DNA of 35,406 nucleotides from an uncultured Alphaproteobacteria bacterium. GTDB taxonomy: Bacteria > Pseudomonadota > Alphaproteobacteria > CAAGCB01 > CAG-977. Positions 22,093 to 29,850 of the stretch are shown here, one piece after another (positions within the stretch are counted from its first letter, which is position 1; each line of letters starts with the position of its first letter). Below the pieces are notes generated by a model, which was given only the letters and a program-made list of their open reading frames with translations, was not told the origin of the DNA and made no database searches. The translations under genes and the position numbers were made by a program. The DNA lies in assembly GCA_944390195.1 (NCBI GenBank), contig CALXOZ010000019.1:1-35406 (forward strand), read 5' to 3'.

Positions 22093-23505
22093 ATGGGCAT
22101 CATGTTTAAAGAAATCATACCGGTCTTACCTGAAACGTTGTTGTTTTTATTTACATTGCTTTCTTTACTTGCGGGGGTTTACGCCCCTTGCGCAAAAGCA
22201 AGACAAATTGCGGACAGACTTATTTATGCCGGATTGTTTTCCTCTTTAGCTGTTTTATTGTTGCCGCCAGAAAATTTTCAAAAGATGTTTCTAAATAAAT
22301 CTTTTTTTGTCGTTGACGGTTTTGCCTTATGGTTGAAAAAGATTTTGATGTTATCAGCAATAGGGGCTTTGGCTTTTGGAGCGGATTGGTTGAAATATAA
22401 AAAATATAGACGCTTTGAATACGCTTCCTTGCTGGGATTTTGCGTTACAGGAATGATGGTTACGATTTCAGCAGAAACTTTTTTACTGCAATTTCTCGGT
22501 TTGGAAATGATGCATTTCCCTTTATTGTTTTTGACGGCTTATAAAAGAAGAGGGGAACGATCCACTGAAGCAGGCACGAAATATGTCGTTATGGTTTTTT
22601 TAAGCTCTGGGCTGTATTTATTCGGTGTTTCCGTATTATATGCGTGTGTCGGAACACTGGATTTCGTAAAAATAGCGCAGGCGGAAAAAAATGAAATCAT
22701 GCCCGCCTTGTTGTGGGGATTGTCTTTTGTCGTTTCAGGATTGTTGTTGAAAATCGGTGTCGTTCCGTTTCATTCTTGGTTGGCTGATGTTTACGAGGGA
22801 GCTCCTTCCCCTGTAACGGCGTTGTTCGCCATGCTTGTCCGTTTGACTTTGCTTGCCGCCTTTGGTCGCATTGTAACTGAACCGTTTGCTGAACTTGGTT
22901 TTTATTGGCGCCCCGTTTTAGCGACGCTGTCCGTTCTTTCCATCATTATCGGCGGTTTCGGAGCCATCGTTCAAACGAATGTCAAACGGTTGACGGCATA
23001 TACGGTTATCATTCTGAACGGTTTTGCTTTATCTGCTTTGATTGTCCGCAATTTGGAATCATTAATCTTATTTTTAACGACTGATTTAATCTTGTTATCT
23101 GGATTATCGGCTGTTTTATTGTCTTTGCGTGTCGGGGACGAATTAAGCGAAGAAATCCGCGTCTTATCCGGACAAGGACAGGCAAAACCGATTAGAGGGG
23201 CTTTATTTTCCTTGATTTTTCTAGGGTTGTCAGGTTTGCCGCCGTTTGGTGGATTTTGGGCTCGTTTGGGCGTATTCAGAACGATGATTTTAAATGATAT
23301 GATGCCTTTTTGCATTCTATTAATGTTGGGAGGCTTGCTTATTATGTATGTTTATTTGAAATTAATCAGGCAAATGTATACACTGACACCAAAGGAAGAG
23401 CTGTCTTTTGCGCCGGTATCATCCAAGATATTGATTGTTTTTTCGGCGGCTTTTTCAGGATTGTCTTATTTTATTATAAACCCGTTATTGTCTTTGATGC
23501 TTTAA
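22093..23505 (+). CDS. nuoN: Complex I antiporter-like subunit NuoN
   Basis: 470 aa. It is the best preserved antiporter-like subunit. E138 is kept in FLGLEMM, K220 in LLLKIGVVPFHSW, then ADVYEGAPSPVTALFAM and QTNVKRLTAYT match the family. Conservative changes are Lys to R250 after ALFAM and Lys to Arg in GLPPFGGFWARLG. The His usually found after the QTNVKR helix is replaced. The start is either 22093 or the ATG at 22102, which is better spaced from AGGGA. It is followed at 11 bp by birA, the standard alphaproteobacterial order. Confidence 0.93.
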   Translation: MGIMFKEIIPVLPETLLFLFTLLSLLAGVYAPCAKARQIADRLIYAGLFSSLAVLLLPPENFQKMFLNKSFFVVDGFALWLKKILMLSAIGALAFGADWLKYKKYRRFEYASLLGFCVTGMMVTISAETFLLQFLGLEMMHFPLLFLTAYKRRGERSTEAGTKYVVMVFLSSGLYLFGVSVLYACVGTLDFVKIAQAEKNEIMPALLWGLSFVVSGLLLKIGVVPFHSWLADVYEGAPSPVTALFAMLVRLTLLAAFGRIVTEPFAELGFYWRPVLATLSVLSIIIGGFGAIVQTNVKRLTAYTVIILNGFALSALIVRNLESLILFLTTDLILLSGLSAVLLSLRVGDELSEEIRVLSGQGQAKPIRGALFSLIFLGLSGLPPFGGFWARLGVFRTMILNDMMPFCILLMLGGLLIMYVYLKLIRQMYTLTPKEELSFAPVSSKILIVFSAAFSGLSYFIINPLLSLML

Positions 23506-23516
23506 ATGAGGAGAAT

Positions 23517-24260
23517 ATGAATATAAAAATGCCGCCTGACTGGCAATTGATTGAAAAGCGGGAAACATCGAGTACGAATGACGAAGCTAAAAAATTGCCT
23601 GAAGGATCCGGTAAAACGGCTATTTGCGCACGGATTCAAACAGGGGGACGCGGTCGCATGGGACGCCGTTGGATAAGCCCTGAAGGAAATTTATATGTTT
23701 CTTTTTGTCTGGAACCTGTTCGTTTGGATAAAGCCGGAATATACAGCTTTTTGTCGGCATTGTCTTTGTCTCAATCGATTGAACGTCTTTGTCCTTCTTT
23801 ACAGGTTAAATGTAAATGGCCTAATGATCTGTTGGTCAAAGGAAAAAAAATATCGGGCATTTTATTGGAAACGGACGGCATAAAACGCTTGATCGCAGGG
23901 ATAGGGGTCAATTTGGTGCCATGTCCGCAAACCGGTTTGTTGTATCCGGTAACGTCTTTATCCGAAGAAGGATATCATATAACAACCTCTCAGATGTTGG
24001 AAAGTTTGCTGGAACGGTTTGATTTTTGGAATACATGTGTTGAAAAACAGGGGACGACCCCTCTTTTGGCGGCGTGGAGCGAAAAAGCCTATGGCGTGGG
24101 ACGACCGATACGGGTCAATTTGCCAAATGAACAATTGAGCGGAATATTTGACGGTCTTGATAAAGAAGGAAGCTTGTTGTTAAATAAAGACGGGGAAATT
24201 ATAAAAATTACAGCCGGAGATGTTTTTTTTGATAAAATAGGAAAAGATGCAGATGTCTGA
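23517..24260 (+). CDS. birA: Biotin-[acetyl-CoA carboxylase] ligase
   Basis: 247 aa from the ATG at 23517, preceded by GAGGAG. It attaches biotin to the carboxyl carrier protein via biotinyl-AMP. GRGRMGRRW (44-52) is the biotinyl-AMP loop, KWPND the biotin-site motif, and KISGILLE and AGIGVNL follow. No N-terminal helix-turn-helix is present, so it is a mono-functional ligase, not a repressor. Its C-terminal SH3-like domain is present. Its position between nuoN and rnj is typical of alphaproteobacteria; coaX, often found between birA and rnj, is not here. Its end overlaps the rnj start by 14 bp. Confidence 0.95.
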   Translation: MNIKMPPDWQLIEKRETSSTNDEAKKLPEGSGKTAICARIQTGGRGRMGRRWISPEGNLYVSFCLEPVRLDKAGIYSFLSALSLSQSIERLCPSLQVKCKWPNDLLVKGKKISGILLETDGIKRLIAGIGVNLVPCPQTGLLYPVTSLSEEGYHITTSQMLESLLERFDFWNTCVEKQGTTPLLAAWSEKAYGVGRPIRVNLPNEQLSGIFDGLDKEGSLLLNKDGEIIKITAGDVFFDKIGKDADV

Positions 24261-25929
24261 TAAGGATAAGCCGGATTATATAGACATCCCTGATACGGGA
24301 TTGTTTTTTGTTGCTTTGGGCGGTGTTGGCGAAATCGGTATGAACTTTTACCTGTATGCTTGCGATGGTTCGTTTTTAGCGGTCGATTGCGGCATCGGTT
24401 TTGCCGGTGACGGTTTGCCCGGAATCGATATGTTATTACCGGATCCATCTTACTGTGAAAAGATTGCTTCCCGTTTAAAAGGGCTGGTTATTACACATGC
24501 TCATGAAGATCATATCGGAGCGGTTTCTTTGTTTTGGCCTTTATTACGCTGTCCTGTATACGTTTCGGGTTTTGCAGCCGAAATGTTGGAAACACGTTTG
24601 GATGAAGCCGGATTGTTGGGGCGGGTGCCTGTTAATATTTTCCAAGAAGGCGATGCTTTGGATTTGGATCCGTTTGAAGTGGAAACGGTATCTATAAACC
24701 ATTCCATTCCCGAAGCCTCTTCATTATTGATCAAAACGAAATATGGCAACGTGTTCCACACAGGGGATTGGAGGTTTGACGAAGAACCCGTTGTAGGTAA
24801 TCCGATAAATTACAACATCTTCAAGAATCTGAAAAAAGAAAAAATACTGGCTCTTGTCGGAGATTCAACGAATGTTTTTGTTGAAGAAGACATACCTTCG
24901 GAATCGGCAGTGAGATCGGCCTTGACAGATCTGTTCTCCCGATATCAGGGGAAACGTTTGATTGTTACTTGCTTTGCTTCGAATGTCGGTCGGATAGAAA
25001 GTATTGCACAAGCGGCGGAAAAGAACGGTCGACAAGTGTGTTTGTTGGGGCGGTCGTTGTGGCGGGTTGAAGGTGCCGGACGGGCTGCCGGTTATTTTAA
25101 AGGAATTAATGTGTTTTTAACACCGGAGGAGGCGGCTGAGTACAATCCTGCGGACATTCTTTATTTGTGTACGGGGTGTCAAGGGGAACCGAGAGCGGCT
25201 TTATCGAATATTTCTTATGGGACGGGAGCCGTTAAACCGGTTAAGGGTGATGCTGTCATTTTTTCTTCACGGGTTATTCCCGGAAATGAACAAGCCATAG
25301 CAAATATCCAAAACCGTTTTATAGCAAAAGAAATAGATGTCATTACGGTCAAAGATGCCCTTGTGCATGTTTCAGGGCATTCGGGGCGTAAAGATATGAT
25401 AAAACTTTATCATTATTTGAAACCTGATATGGTTGTTCCCGTCCACGGGGAAATGGCTCATCTGTATGAGCATGCTGATTTGGCGGCATCCTGTGGTATA
25501 AAAGAAACCGTTATTATAAAAGACGGAGATGTTTTACGTTTGGACATTCGACCGGCAACTATTATCGGTCAAGTCGAAACAGGGGTTTTGGCGCGTGATC
25601 GCAAAAAAATTCTGCCTTTGAACGCAAATGTGCTTAAACAGCGCCGTCGTATGATTGATGAAGGAACGGTTGTGGCGACTGTTGTTTTGGATAAAAACGG
25701 ATTGGTTGTTGGCAATATTCAATTTTCTACGATGGGATTGATTGAACAAGACGACCCGATCATTCGGGAAATGGATGAATCCATAAAACAAGCAATCATG
25801 CAGTTGTCCGAAAAGCAACGTTTTGATGACAAGATTGTGATTGATACGTTGAAATTTTGCGTGCGTAAAGTTGTTATGCGAACCCATGGTCGACGTCCGC
25901 TGGTTGACACACATTTGGTTAGGATTTGA
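24247..25929 (+). CDS. rnj: Ribonuclease J
   Basis: 560 aa metallo-beta-lactamase/beta-CASP nuclease for RNA maturation and decay. The zinc motif HAHEDH is at 84-89 (VITHAHEDHIGAV). HTGDWRFD, GDSTN, TCFASNVGR and VSGHSGRKDM are the later beta-lactamase and beta-CASP motifs, and VPVHGEMAHL follows. Length fits RNase J of alphaproteobacteria. The first ATG is used; a second two codons later (MSDKD) is equally possible. Last gene of the nuo-birA-rnj run. Confidence 0.95.
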   Translation: MQMSDKDKPDYIDIPDTGLFFVALGGVGEIGMNFYLYACDGSFLAVDCGIGFAGDGLPGIDMLLPDPSYCEKIASRLKGLVITHAHEDHIGAVSLFWPLLRCPVYVSGFAAEMLETRLDEAGLLGRVPVNIFQEGDALDLDPFEVETVSINHSIPEASSLLIKTKYGNVFHTGDWRFDEEPVVGNPINYNIFKNLKKEKILALVGDSTNVFVEEDIPSESAVRSALTDLFSRYQGKRLIVTCFASNVGRIESIAQAAEKNGRQVCLLGRSLWRVEGAGRAAGYFKGINVFLTPEEAAEYNPADILYLCTGCQGEPRAALSNISYGTGAVKPVKGDAVIFSSRVIPGNEQAIANIQNRFIAKEIDVITVKDALVHVSGHSGRKDMIKLYHYLKPDMVVPVHGEMAHLYEHADLAASCGIKETVIIKDGDVLRLDIRPATIIGQVETGVLARDRKKILPLNANVLKQRRRMIDEGTVVATVVLDKNGLVVGNIQFSTMGLIEQDDPIIREMDESIKQAIMQLSEKQRFDDKIVIDTLKFCVRKVVMRTHGRRPLVDTHLVRI

Positions 25930-25942
25930 AAAAAGGGATATA

Positions 25943-25971
25943 TTGAATTTTAATATCGGTAAACCTATCCT
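25943..25971 (+). promoter_or_regulatory. Candidate promoter for the secreted-protein gene
   Basis: TTGAAT, 17-bp spacer, TATCCT, just after the rnj stop and 57 bp before the ATG at 26029. By-eye match to the consensus. Confidence 0.4.
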
Positions 25972-26028
25972 GAAAAAGTAAAAGGAGACAACTTGATCGC
26001 GTTTGAACATTATAAGGGGGAGAGGAAG

Positions 26029-26499
26029 ATGATAAAGATTTTCTTTTTGTTTGTCATTTTTTTCCCGACAGTGTTAATGGCTCAATCAATTCAAATCAAA
26101 GTGTCAAACAGCGATTGTCAAAAGTTGTTGTCATCTTCGGCGGATTATATTCCGGGAGTTTCCGTTACTGGGCAACAGGTCGCGCCGGCGGATCTGAACG
26201 AAAGTGGAATGTTCGCAACGACAGGGCAGGCGGTTGTTCCGGCAAATATTGACGAATCCGTGTCGGTTCCTTCGTTTGATTTGATGACATTGACATTGCC
26301 GGTTTCTTTTGATTTGGGGAAAAACCAGTCGTTTTGGAATTCAAGTTTGGGATTTGGTGATATTCCCGTTGCACAGGTTGAAATGAAAGATGGACAAATT
26401 TTCATGAATGGACGGCTTATTTACGGGAACGATCTGGCAACGTTGAAAAAAGCGTGCTTTCAAGCTGTGAACGGCGGAAGTTTAGACAAAATAAATTGA
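26029..26499 (+). CDS. Conserved secreted protein with a VxGQxVxPADL repeat
   Basis: 156 aa. The ATG at 26029 has GGGGGAGAGG just upstream and begins a signal peptide (MIKIFFLFVIFFPTVLMAQ, cleavage likely after LMA). A TTG at 25993 with AAGGAGA would add 12 residues. The mature part has SADYIPGVSVTGQQVAPADL, then a second TGQAVVPANIDES unit. This resembles the 'YxPGVDVxGxxVxPADL' pattern of short uncharacterised periplasmic alphaproteobacterial proteins, recalled from memory. Function unknown. A decayed copy of its 3' part is at 27585-27884. Its stop codon overlaps the -35 box of the promoter of the next gene. Confidence 0.8.
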   Translation: MIKIFFLFVIFFPTVLMAQSIQIKVSNSDCQKLLSSSADYIPGVSVTGQQVAPADLNESGMFATTGQAVVPANIDESVSVPSFDLMTLTLPVSFDLGKNQSFWNSSLGFGDIPVAQVEMKDGQIFMNGRLIYGNDLATLKKACFQAVNGGSLDKIN

Positions 26500-26524
26500 C
26501 AGACTTTTTCATTTTTTTTAACAT
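26496..26524 (+). promoter_or_regulatory. Promoter of the first metallopeptidase gene
   Basis: TTGACA, 17-bp spacer, TAACAT. The -35 hexamer overlaps the TGA stop of the secreted-protein gene. The same arrangement is repeated at 27881-27909, which supports it as real. Confidence 0.7.
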
Positions 26525-26557
26525 GAAAACAAGTGAAAAAGTTTGGAGAAAAAATTA

Positions 26558-27556
26558 ATGTCCGAGACAACAAGTGAATTTTTGCAAAAGTCATATAAAC
26601 GGTACGCAAACGGTCGTTCGGCTCAACAAGCTAAAAAGACTTTGGCAAATGCTTTTAAGGCTTCTTCTGAAAAAGATGCGGCAAGAGAAAAAATGTTGTT
26701 TGAAGGTATTCTTGATTCAGTTATGAAGACGCCTGAAGGTCGTAGAACTTTAATGACATTATCCCAATTTGGGTATTCCTTTGCTTTTGAAAAAGGAAAC
26801 TTTGGCGGTTTTTGTGATTCCACTAATAAAAAAATTGTCATTAATCCCTCTTTCAGTTTGGAATATATGCTTCAAACTGCCGTTCATGAAGGGCGTCATG
26901 CGATCCAGTTTTCTTTGGAAAATCCGAATGCCCCGAGTTACGAAAAAATGCAAGTGGCTTCATTGCTCAGACAGCGTCGTGCGATAGAAGCCGATGCGGT
27001 TGCTCACGAAATGGCTTTTGTTTATCAGTGTAAAAATGTTTTACCGAAAGTGTATGAAAGTGCAAAAGAACAGGGCTTGCCCATGTTTCATGCTTATGTA
27101 AATGAAATGGACAAATCGCATGATGAACGGAAGGCTATGCAGGCATGCTTTAAAGCTTGGTATGAATGTGATTATTACCGTAATTATTATGATAAATGGC
27201 ACAAAGACGGAGTAGGGCATGTTTGTGAATATGCTAAAAAGGCTAAAAATCCAGATTGCTTTTCAAAAGAATACCCTGTCGAAGATGTATTGCGGATGTG
27301 CTGTTATAAAGGGAAGCCATATATGTCTGCTGATTTTTTGAACAGCGGAAAACCGTTTTCAATTACGCCGGAAGATAAAAAAGAAATTGTCTTCATGTTA
27401 CAAGACTATGCCGATTCCGTTGCCGGAGCGAAAATGGATAAATCCGTTTTACACATGGCGGAACGAAATAAAAACGGAGAGCTTATCAAACCGGCGTCTT
27501 TACAGGAAAAACCGATCTCTTTTATTTCAACAAGATTAAGTCAAAAAGGGCGTTGA
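26558..27556 (+). CDS. HExxH metallopeptidase-like protein, paralogue 1
   Basis: 332 aa, no signal peptide, so cytoplasmic. HEGRH at 110-114 within AVHEGRHAIQF gives an HExxH zinc site. About 30 residues later, RRAIEADAVAHE supplies an E144/D146 candidate third ligand, as in gluzincin- or related minimal metalloproteases. This may correspond to the putative metallopeptidase family DUF6782. The C-terminal half (RMCCYKGKPYMSADFLNSG) is shared with paralogue 2. The ATG at 26558 has GGAGA about 8 nt upstream; an in-frame TTG five codons earlier is less likely. Substrate unknown. Preceded by its own promoter. Confidence 0.8.
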   Translation: MSETTSEFLQKSYKRYANGRSAQQAKKTLANAFKASSEKDAAREKMLFEGILDSVMKTPEGRRTLMTLSQFGYSFAFEKGNFGGFCDSTNKKIVINPSFSLEYMLQTAVHEGRHAIQFSLENPNAPSYEKMQVASLLRQRRAIEADAVAHEMAFVYQCKNVLPKVYESAKEQGLPMFHAYVNEMDKSHDERKAMQACFKAWYECDYYRNYYDKWHKDGVGHVCEYAKKAKNPDCFSKEYPVEDVLRMCCYKGKPYMSADFLNSGKPFSITPEDKKEIVFMLQDYADSVAGAKMDKSVLHMAERNKNGELIKPASLQEKPISFISTRLSQKGR

Positions 27557-27584
27557 AATAATATCGACAGGGGGGAACAGTTGT

Positions 27585-27884
27585 TCCCTCTTTAGACGTG
27601 GGTTGATTCGAAAGAGGGGTGTTTTTGTTACCGGGAAACAGATCATAAAATCTTTTTTCAGATGGCGGGTTTGTATCCATGCTTTCATCCGGAGTGATGA
27701 CATTGCCGGTTTCCTTTTTTCTTGAAAAGTTTTGAAATCAAATTCGCGCTTTGACGATATTTTCGTCGCGCAAATTAAAAAAACAGATTTCATAAAAGGA
27801 TGGTATTTTTTCGGGAACCGTCCAATATTGAAAGACGTCTGCTTTCAAGTCAGGAACAACGATAATTTGGACAGAATAAATTGA
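27585..27884 (+). pseudogene. Decayed copy of the secreted-protein gene 3' part
   Basis: The stretch resembles the 3' two-thirds of the gene at 26029-26499 with many substitutions, deletions and frame breaks. Matching islands include GTTACCGGGAAACAG against GTTACTGGGCAACAG, TGACATTGCCGGTTTC, TCGGGAAC against ACGGGAAC, TGCTTTCAAG, and the end GACAGAATAAATTGACA against GACAAAATAAATTGACA. No open frame remains, so it is a pseudogene. The left boundary is approximate. It shows that a secreted-protein plus metallopeptidase unit was duplicated as one block. Confidence 0.75.
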
Positions 27885-27909
27885 CAAACTTTTCTCCTTT
27901 TTCTAAGAT
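27881..27909 (+). promoter_or_regulatory. Promoter of the second metallopeptidase gene
   Basis: TTGACA, 17-bp spacer, TAAGAT, at the same place relative to the decayed stop codon as the promoter at 26496-26524. Both hexamers are kept although the coding sequence beside them has decayed. Confidence 0.7.
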
Positions 27910-27936
27910 GCAGCCAAATACGCGTGATGGAATTAT

Positions 27937-28941
27937 ATGGGAAGAAAGACTGTGTTCGGATCATTATTCTCAAAAAAATTACCCAAGTCTAAGAATGCTT
28001 CTAACATCCAACAAGTGAAAAAGACTTTGTCAAACGCTTTTACGGCTTCTTCCGAAAGAGATGCGGCAAAAGAAAAAATTTTATTTGAAAATATCCTTAA
28101 TTCTGTAATGAAAACGCCAGAAGGGCGCCGGACATTGATGACATTATCCAAATTTGGGTATTCCTTCGCTTTTGAAAAAGGGAACTTCGGCGGTTTTTGT
28201 GATTCTGACGCCAAGAAGATTCTGATCAATCCGAGCTGCAGTGAGGAATATATGATTCGAACGCTTGTTCATGAAGGACGTCATGCGATTCAGTTTGCTT
28301 TTGAAAATCCTAAAAGCCCGAAATATGAAGAGATGAAAGTTTCTTCGATGCTTAGGCAACGTCGTGCGCTGGAAGCTGATGCGGTTGCTCATGAAATGGC
28401 TTTTGTGTATGAATGCAAAAGTATTTTACCGGAAGTATATGAAAGCGCAAAAAAACAGGGATTACCTGTGTTCCGCGCCTATGTAACCGAGATGAACAAG
28501 TCTAATGACGCAAAAAAAGCCATGCAGTCCTCTTTTAAGGCGTGGTATGAAAGTGATTATTATCGCAAATGCTATGATAAATGGCATAAACAAGGGGTGA
28601 AAGATATTTGCAAATACGCTAAAGCCAGTCGGAATCCCAATTGTTTTTCAAAAGAGTATCCCGTTCAAGATGTATTGCGGATGTGCTGTTATAAAGGGGA
28701 GCCGTATATATCGGCTGATTTTTTAAACAGCGGAAAGCCGTTTTCAATTACACCGGAGGATAAAAAAGAAATTGTCGCCATGGTTCAGGATTATGCTGAT
28801 TCAGTTCCCAAAGCAAAGGCGGATAAGTCTGTTTTGTCCATGCCGGATCGTGATCAAAACGGAAATCTTGTCAAGACGTCGAATTTAAAGGACAAAAGAA
28901 TAGTTGTTGCCGTTGCCGGTCGTGAAAATAACAGGAGGTAA
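27937..28941 (+). CDS. HExxH metallopeptidase-like protein, paralogue 2
   Basis: 334 aa. It is close to paralogue 1 along nearly the whole length, with only the first 25 residues and last 30 clearly different. HEGRH is at 112-116, with E146/D148 in RRALEADAV. The first residues (MGRKTVFGSLFSKK) are basic and differ from paralogue 1, but no signal peptide is present. The last residues are VAGRENNRR. It is two bases from paralogue 3, so the two are probably co-transcribed. Function unknown; peptidase activity is inferred from the motif. Confidence 0.8.
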   Translation: MGRKTVFGSLFSKKLPKSKNASNIQQVKKTLSNAFTASSERDAAKEKILFENILNSVMKTPEGRRTLMTLSKFGYSFAFEKGNFGGFCDSDAKKILINPSCSEEYMIRTLVHEGRHAIQFAFENPKSPKYEEMKVSSMLRQRRALEADAVAHEMAFVYECKSILPEVYESAKKQGLPVFRAYVTEMNKSNDAKKAMQSSFKAWYESDYYRKCYDKWHKQGVKDICKYAKASRNPNCFSKEYPVQDVLRMCCYKGEPYISADFLNSGKPFSITPEDKKEIVAMVQDYADSVPKAKADKSVLSMPDRDQNGNLVKTSNLKDKRIVVAVAGRENNRR

Positions 28942-28942
28942 C

Positions 28943-29824
28943 ATGGTGGAGCAAAAATCCGATTTTGAGTGTCTGGCAAAATTAAATAATTCCATCTATG
29001 CTCAAACGGGAGCCGATCGTGAAAAATTCGCCACTCTTTTGAACATTGCCTATGAAACGCCTAAAGGGCGGGAAGTGATGAATGCTGTTGCTTTTAAAGG
29101 GTATTCTTTTACATATGATACAATGTTCGGTGTAAATGGGGCATGTGATTATGACCGTAAAGTCGTGCGTTTGGATTCCTATTTCATGCAAAAAGATCTG
29201 GCGCCGGTTTTGATCCACGAGTGTACACATATTCGTCAGATCGACCGGTTGGTTGAAAAAACGGGTCAACCGGATGTAACAGGCTTTATTGCAGGGCTGA
29301 GCGCATATGATTTTATCAAATTGAATCGGGCGTTGGAAGCCGATGCTTGTGCGCATCAAGCGGCTTTTGCGTATCAAATGAGGGAAAAATATCCTCAAGT
29401 GTTTGAAAAAGAAATGAAAACACCGATGATGCAGGCTTATGTCGCTCAAATGGATAAAACCGGAGACGAAACAAAAGCTATGCAGGCAAGCTTTGAAGCG
29501 TGGTATGGTTATAAAAATTATCAGGAAGCTTATGAAAAACAGTACCTAGCTCAAATTCAGGAAAATATTCGACAAAGGGGATCGCGACAAGTGTCTTCCA
29601 TTTCTAACGGACAAATTTCCGGATTGTGCCTGTTGAACGGGAAATCATATATTCCCCCCTCTTTTTTTGATCGGGTTGAAAACATGGCGGTTTCTGAAAA
29701 GGGAAAAGATATTTTGTCGCAAACCGGCGATCAATCAGTATCCCGTCTGCCTGTCAGAAACCGGCAAAGCAATACATTACCGCCTGTGGTATTAAAAGTG
29801 ATGCGTTCGATTCAAGGTCGATAA
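28943..29824 (+). CDS. HExxH metallopeptidase-like protein, divergent paralogue 3
   Basis: 293 aa from the ATG at 28943, which has AGGAGGTAAC directly upstream; a longer frame overlaps the previous gene. HECTH is at 92-96, and LEADACAHQAAF with E132/D134 is the same spacing class as the other two. It also shares TPKGREVMN, MQAYVAQMDK, AMQASFEAWY and KSYIPPSFF with them, but most other positions differ, so this is the older split. It ends in SIQGR, similar to the KGR end of paralogue 1. Cytoplasmic. Substrate unknown. Confidence 0.78.
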   Translation: MVEQKSDFECLAKLNNSIYAQTGADREKFATLLNIAYETPKGREVMNAVAFKGYSFTYDTMFGVNGACDYDRKVVRLDSYFMQKDLAPVLIHECTHIRQIDRLVEKTGQPDVTGFIAGLSAYDFIKLNRALEADACAHQAAFAYQMREKYPQVFEKEMKTPMMQAYVAQMDKTGDETKAMQASFEAWYGYKNYQEAYEKQYLAQIQENIRQRGSRQVSSISNGQISGLCLLNGKSYIPPSFFDRVENMAVSEKGKDILSQTGDQSVSRLPVRNRQSNTLPPVVLKVMRSIQGR

Positions 29825-29850
29825 AAAAGCGTAAAGGACGGGGTTGATTT

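Noticed and set aside
18829-23505. NuoL/M/N as Mrp-type Na+/H+ antiporter genes
   Set aside because: They lie within nuoABCDGHIJK order and NuoL has the complex I C-terminal horizontal-helix region.
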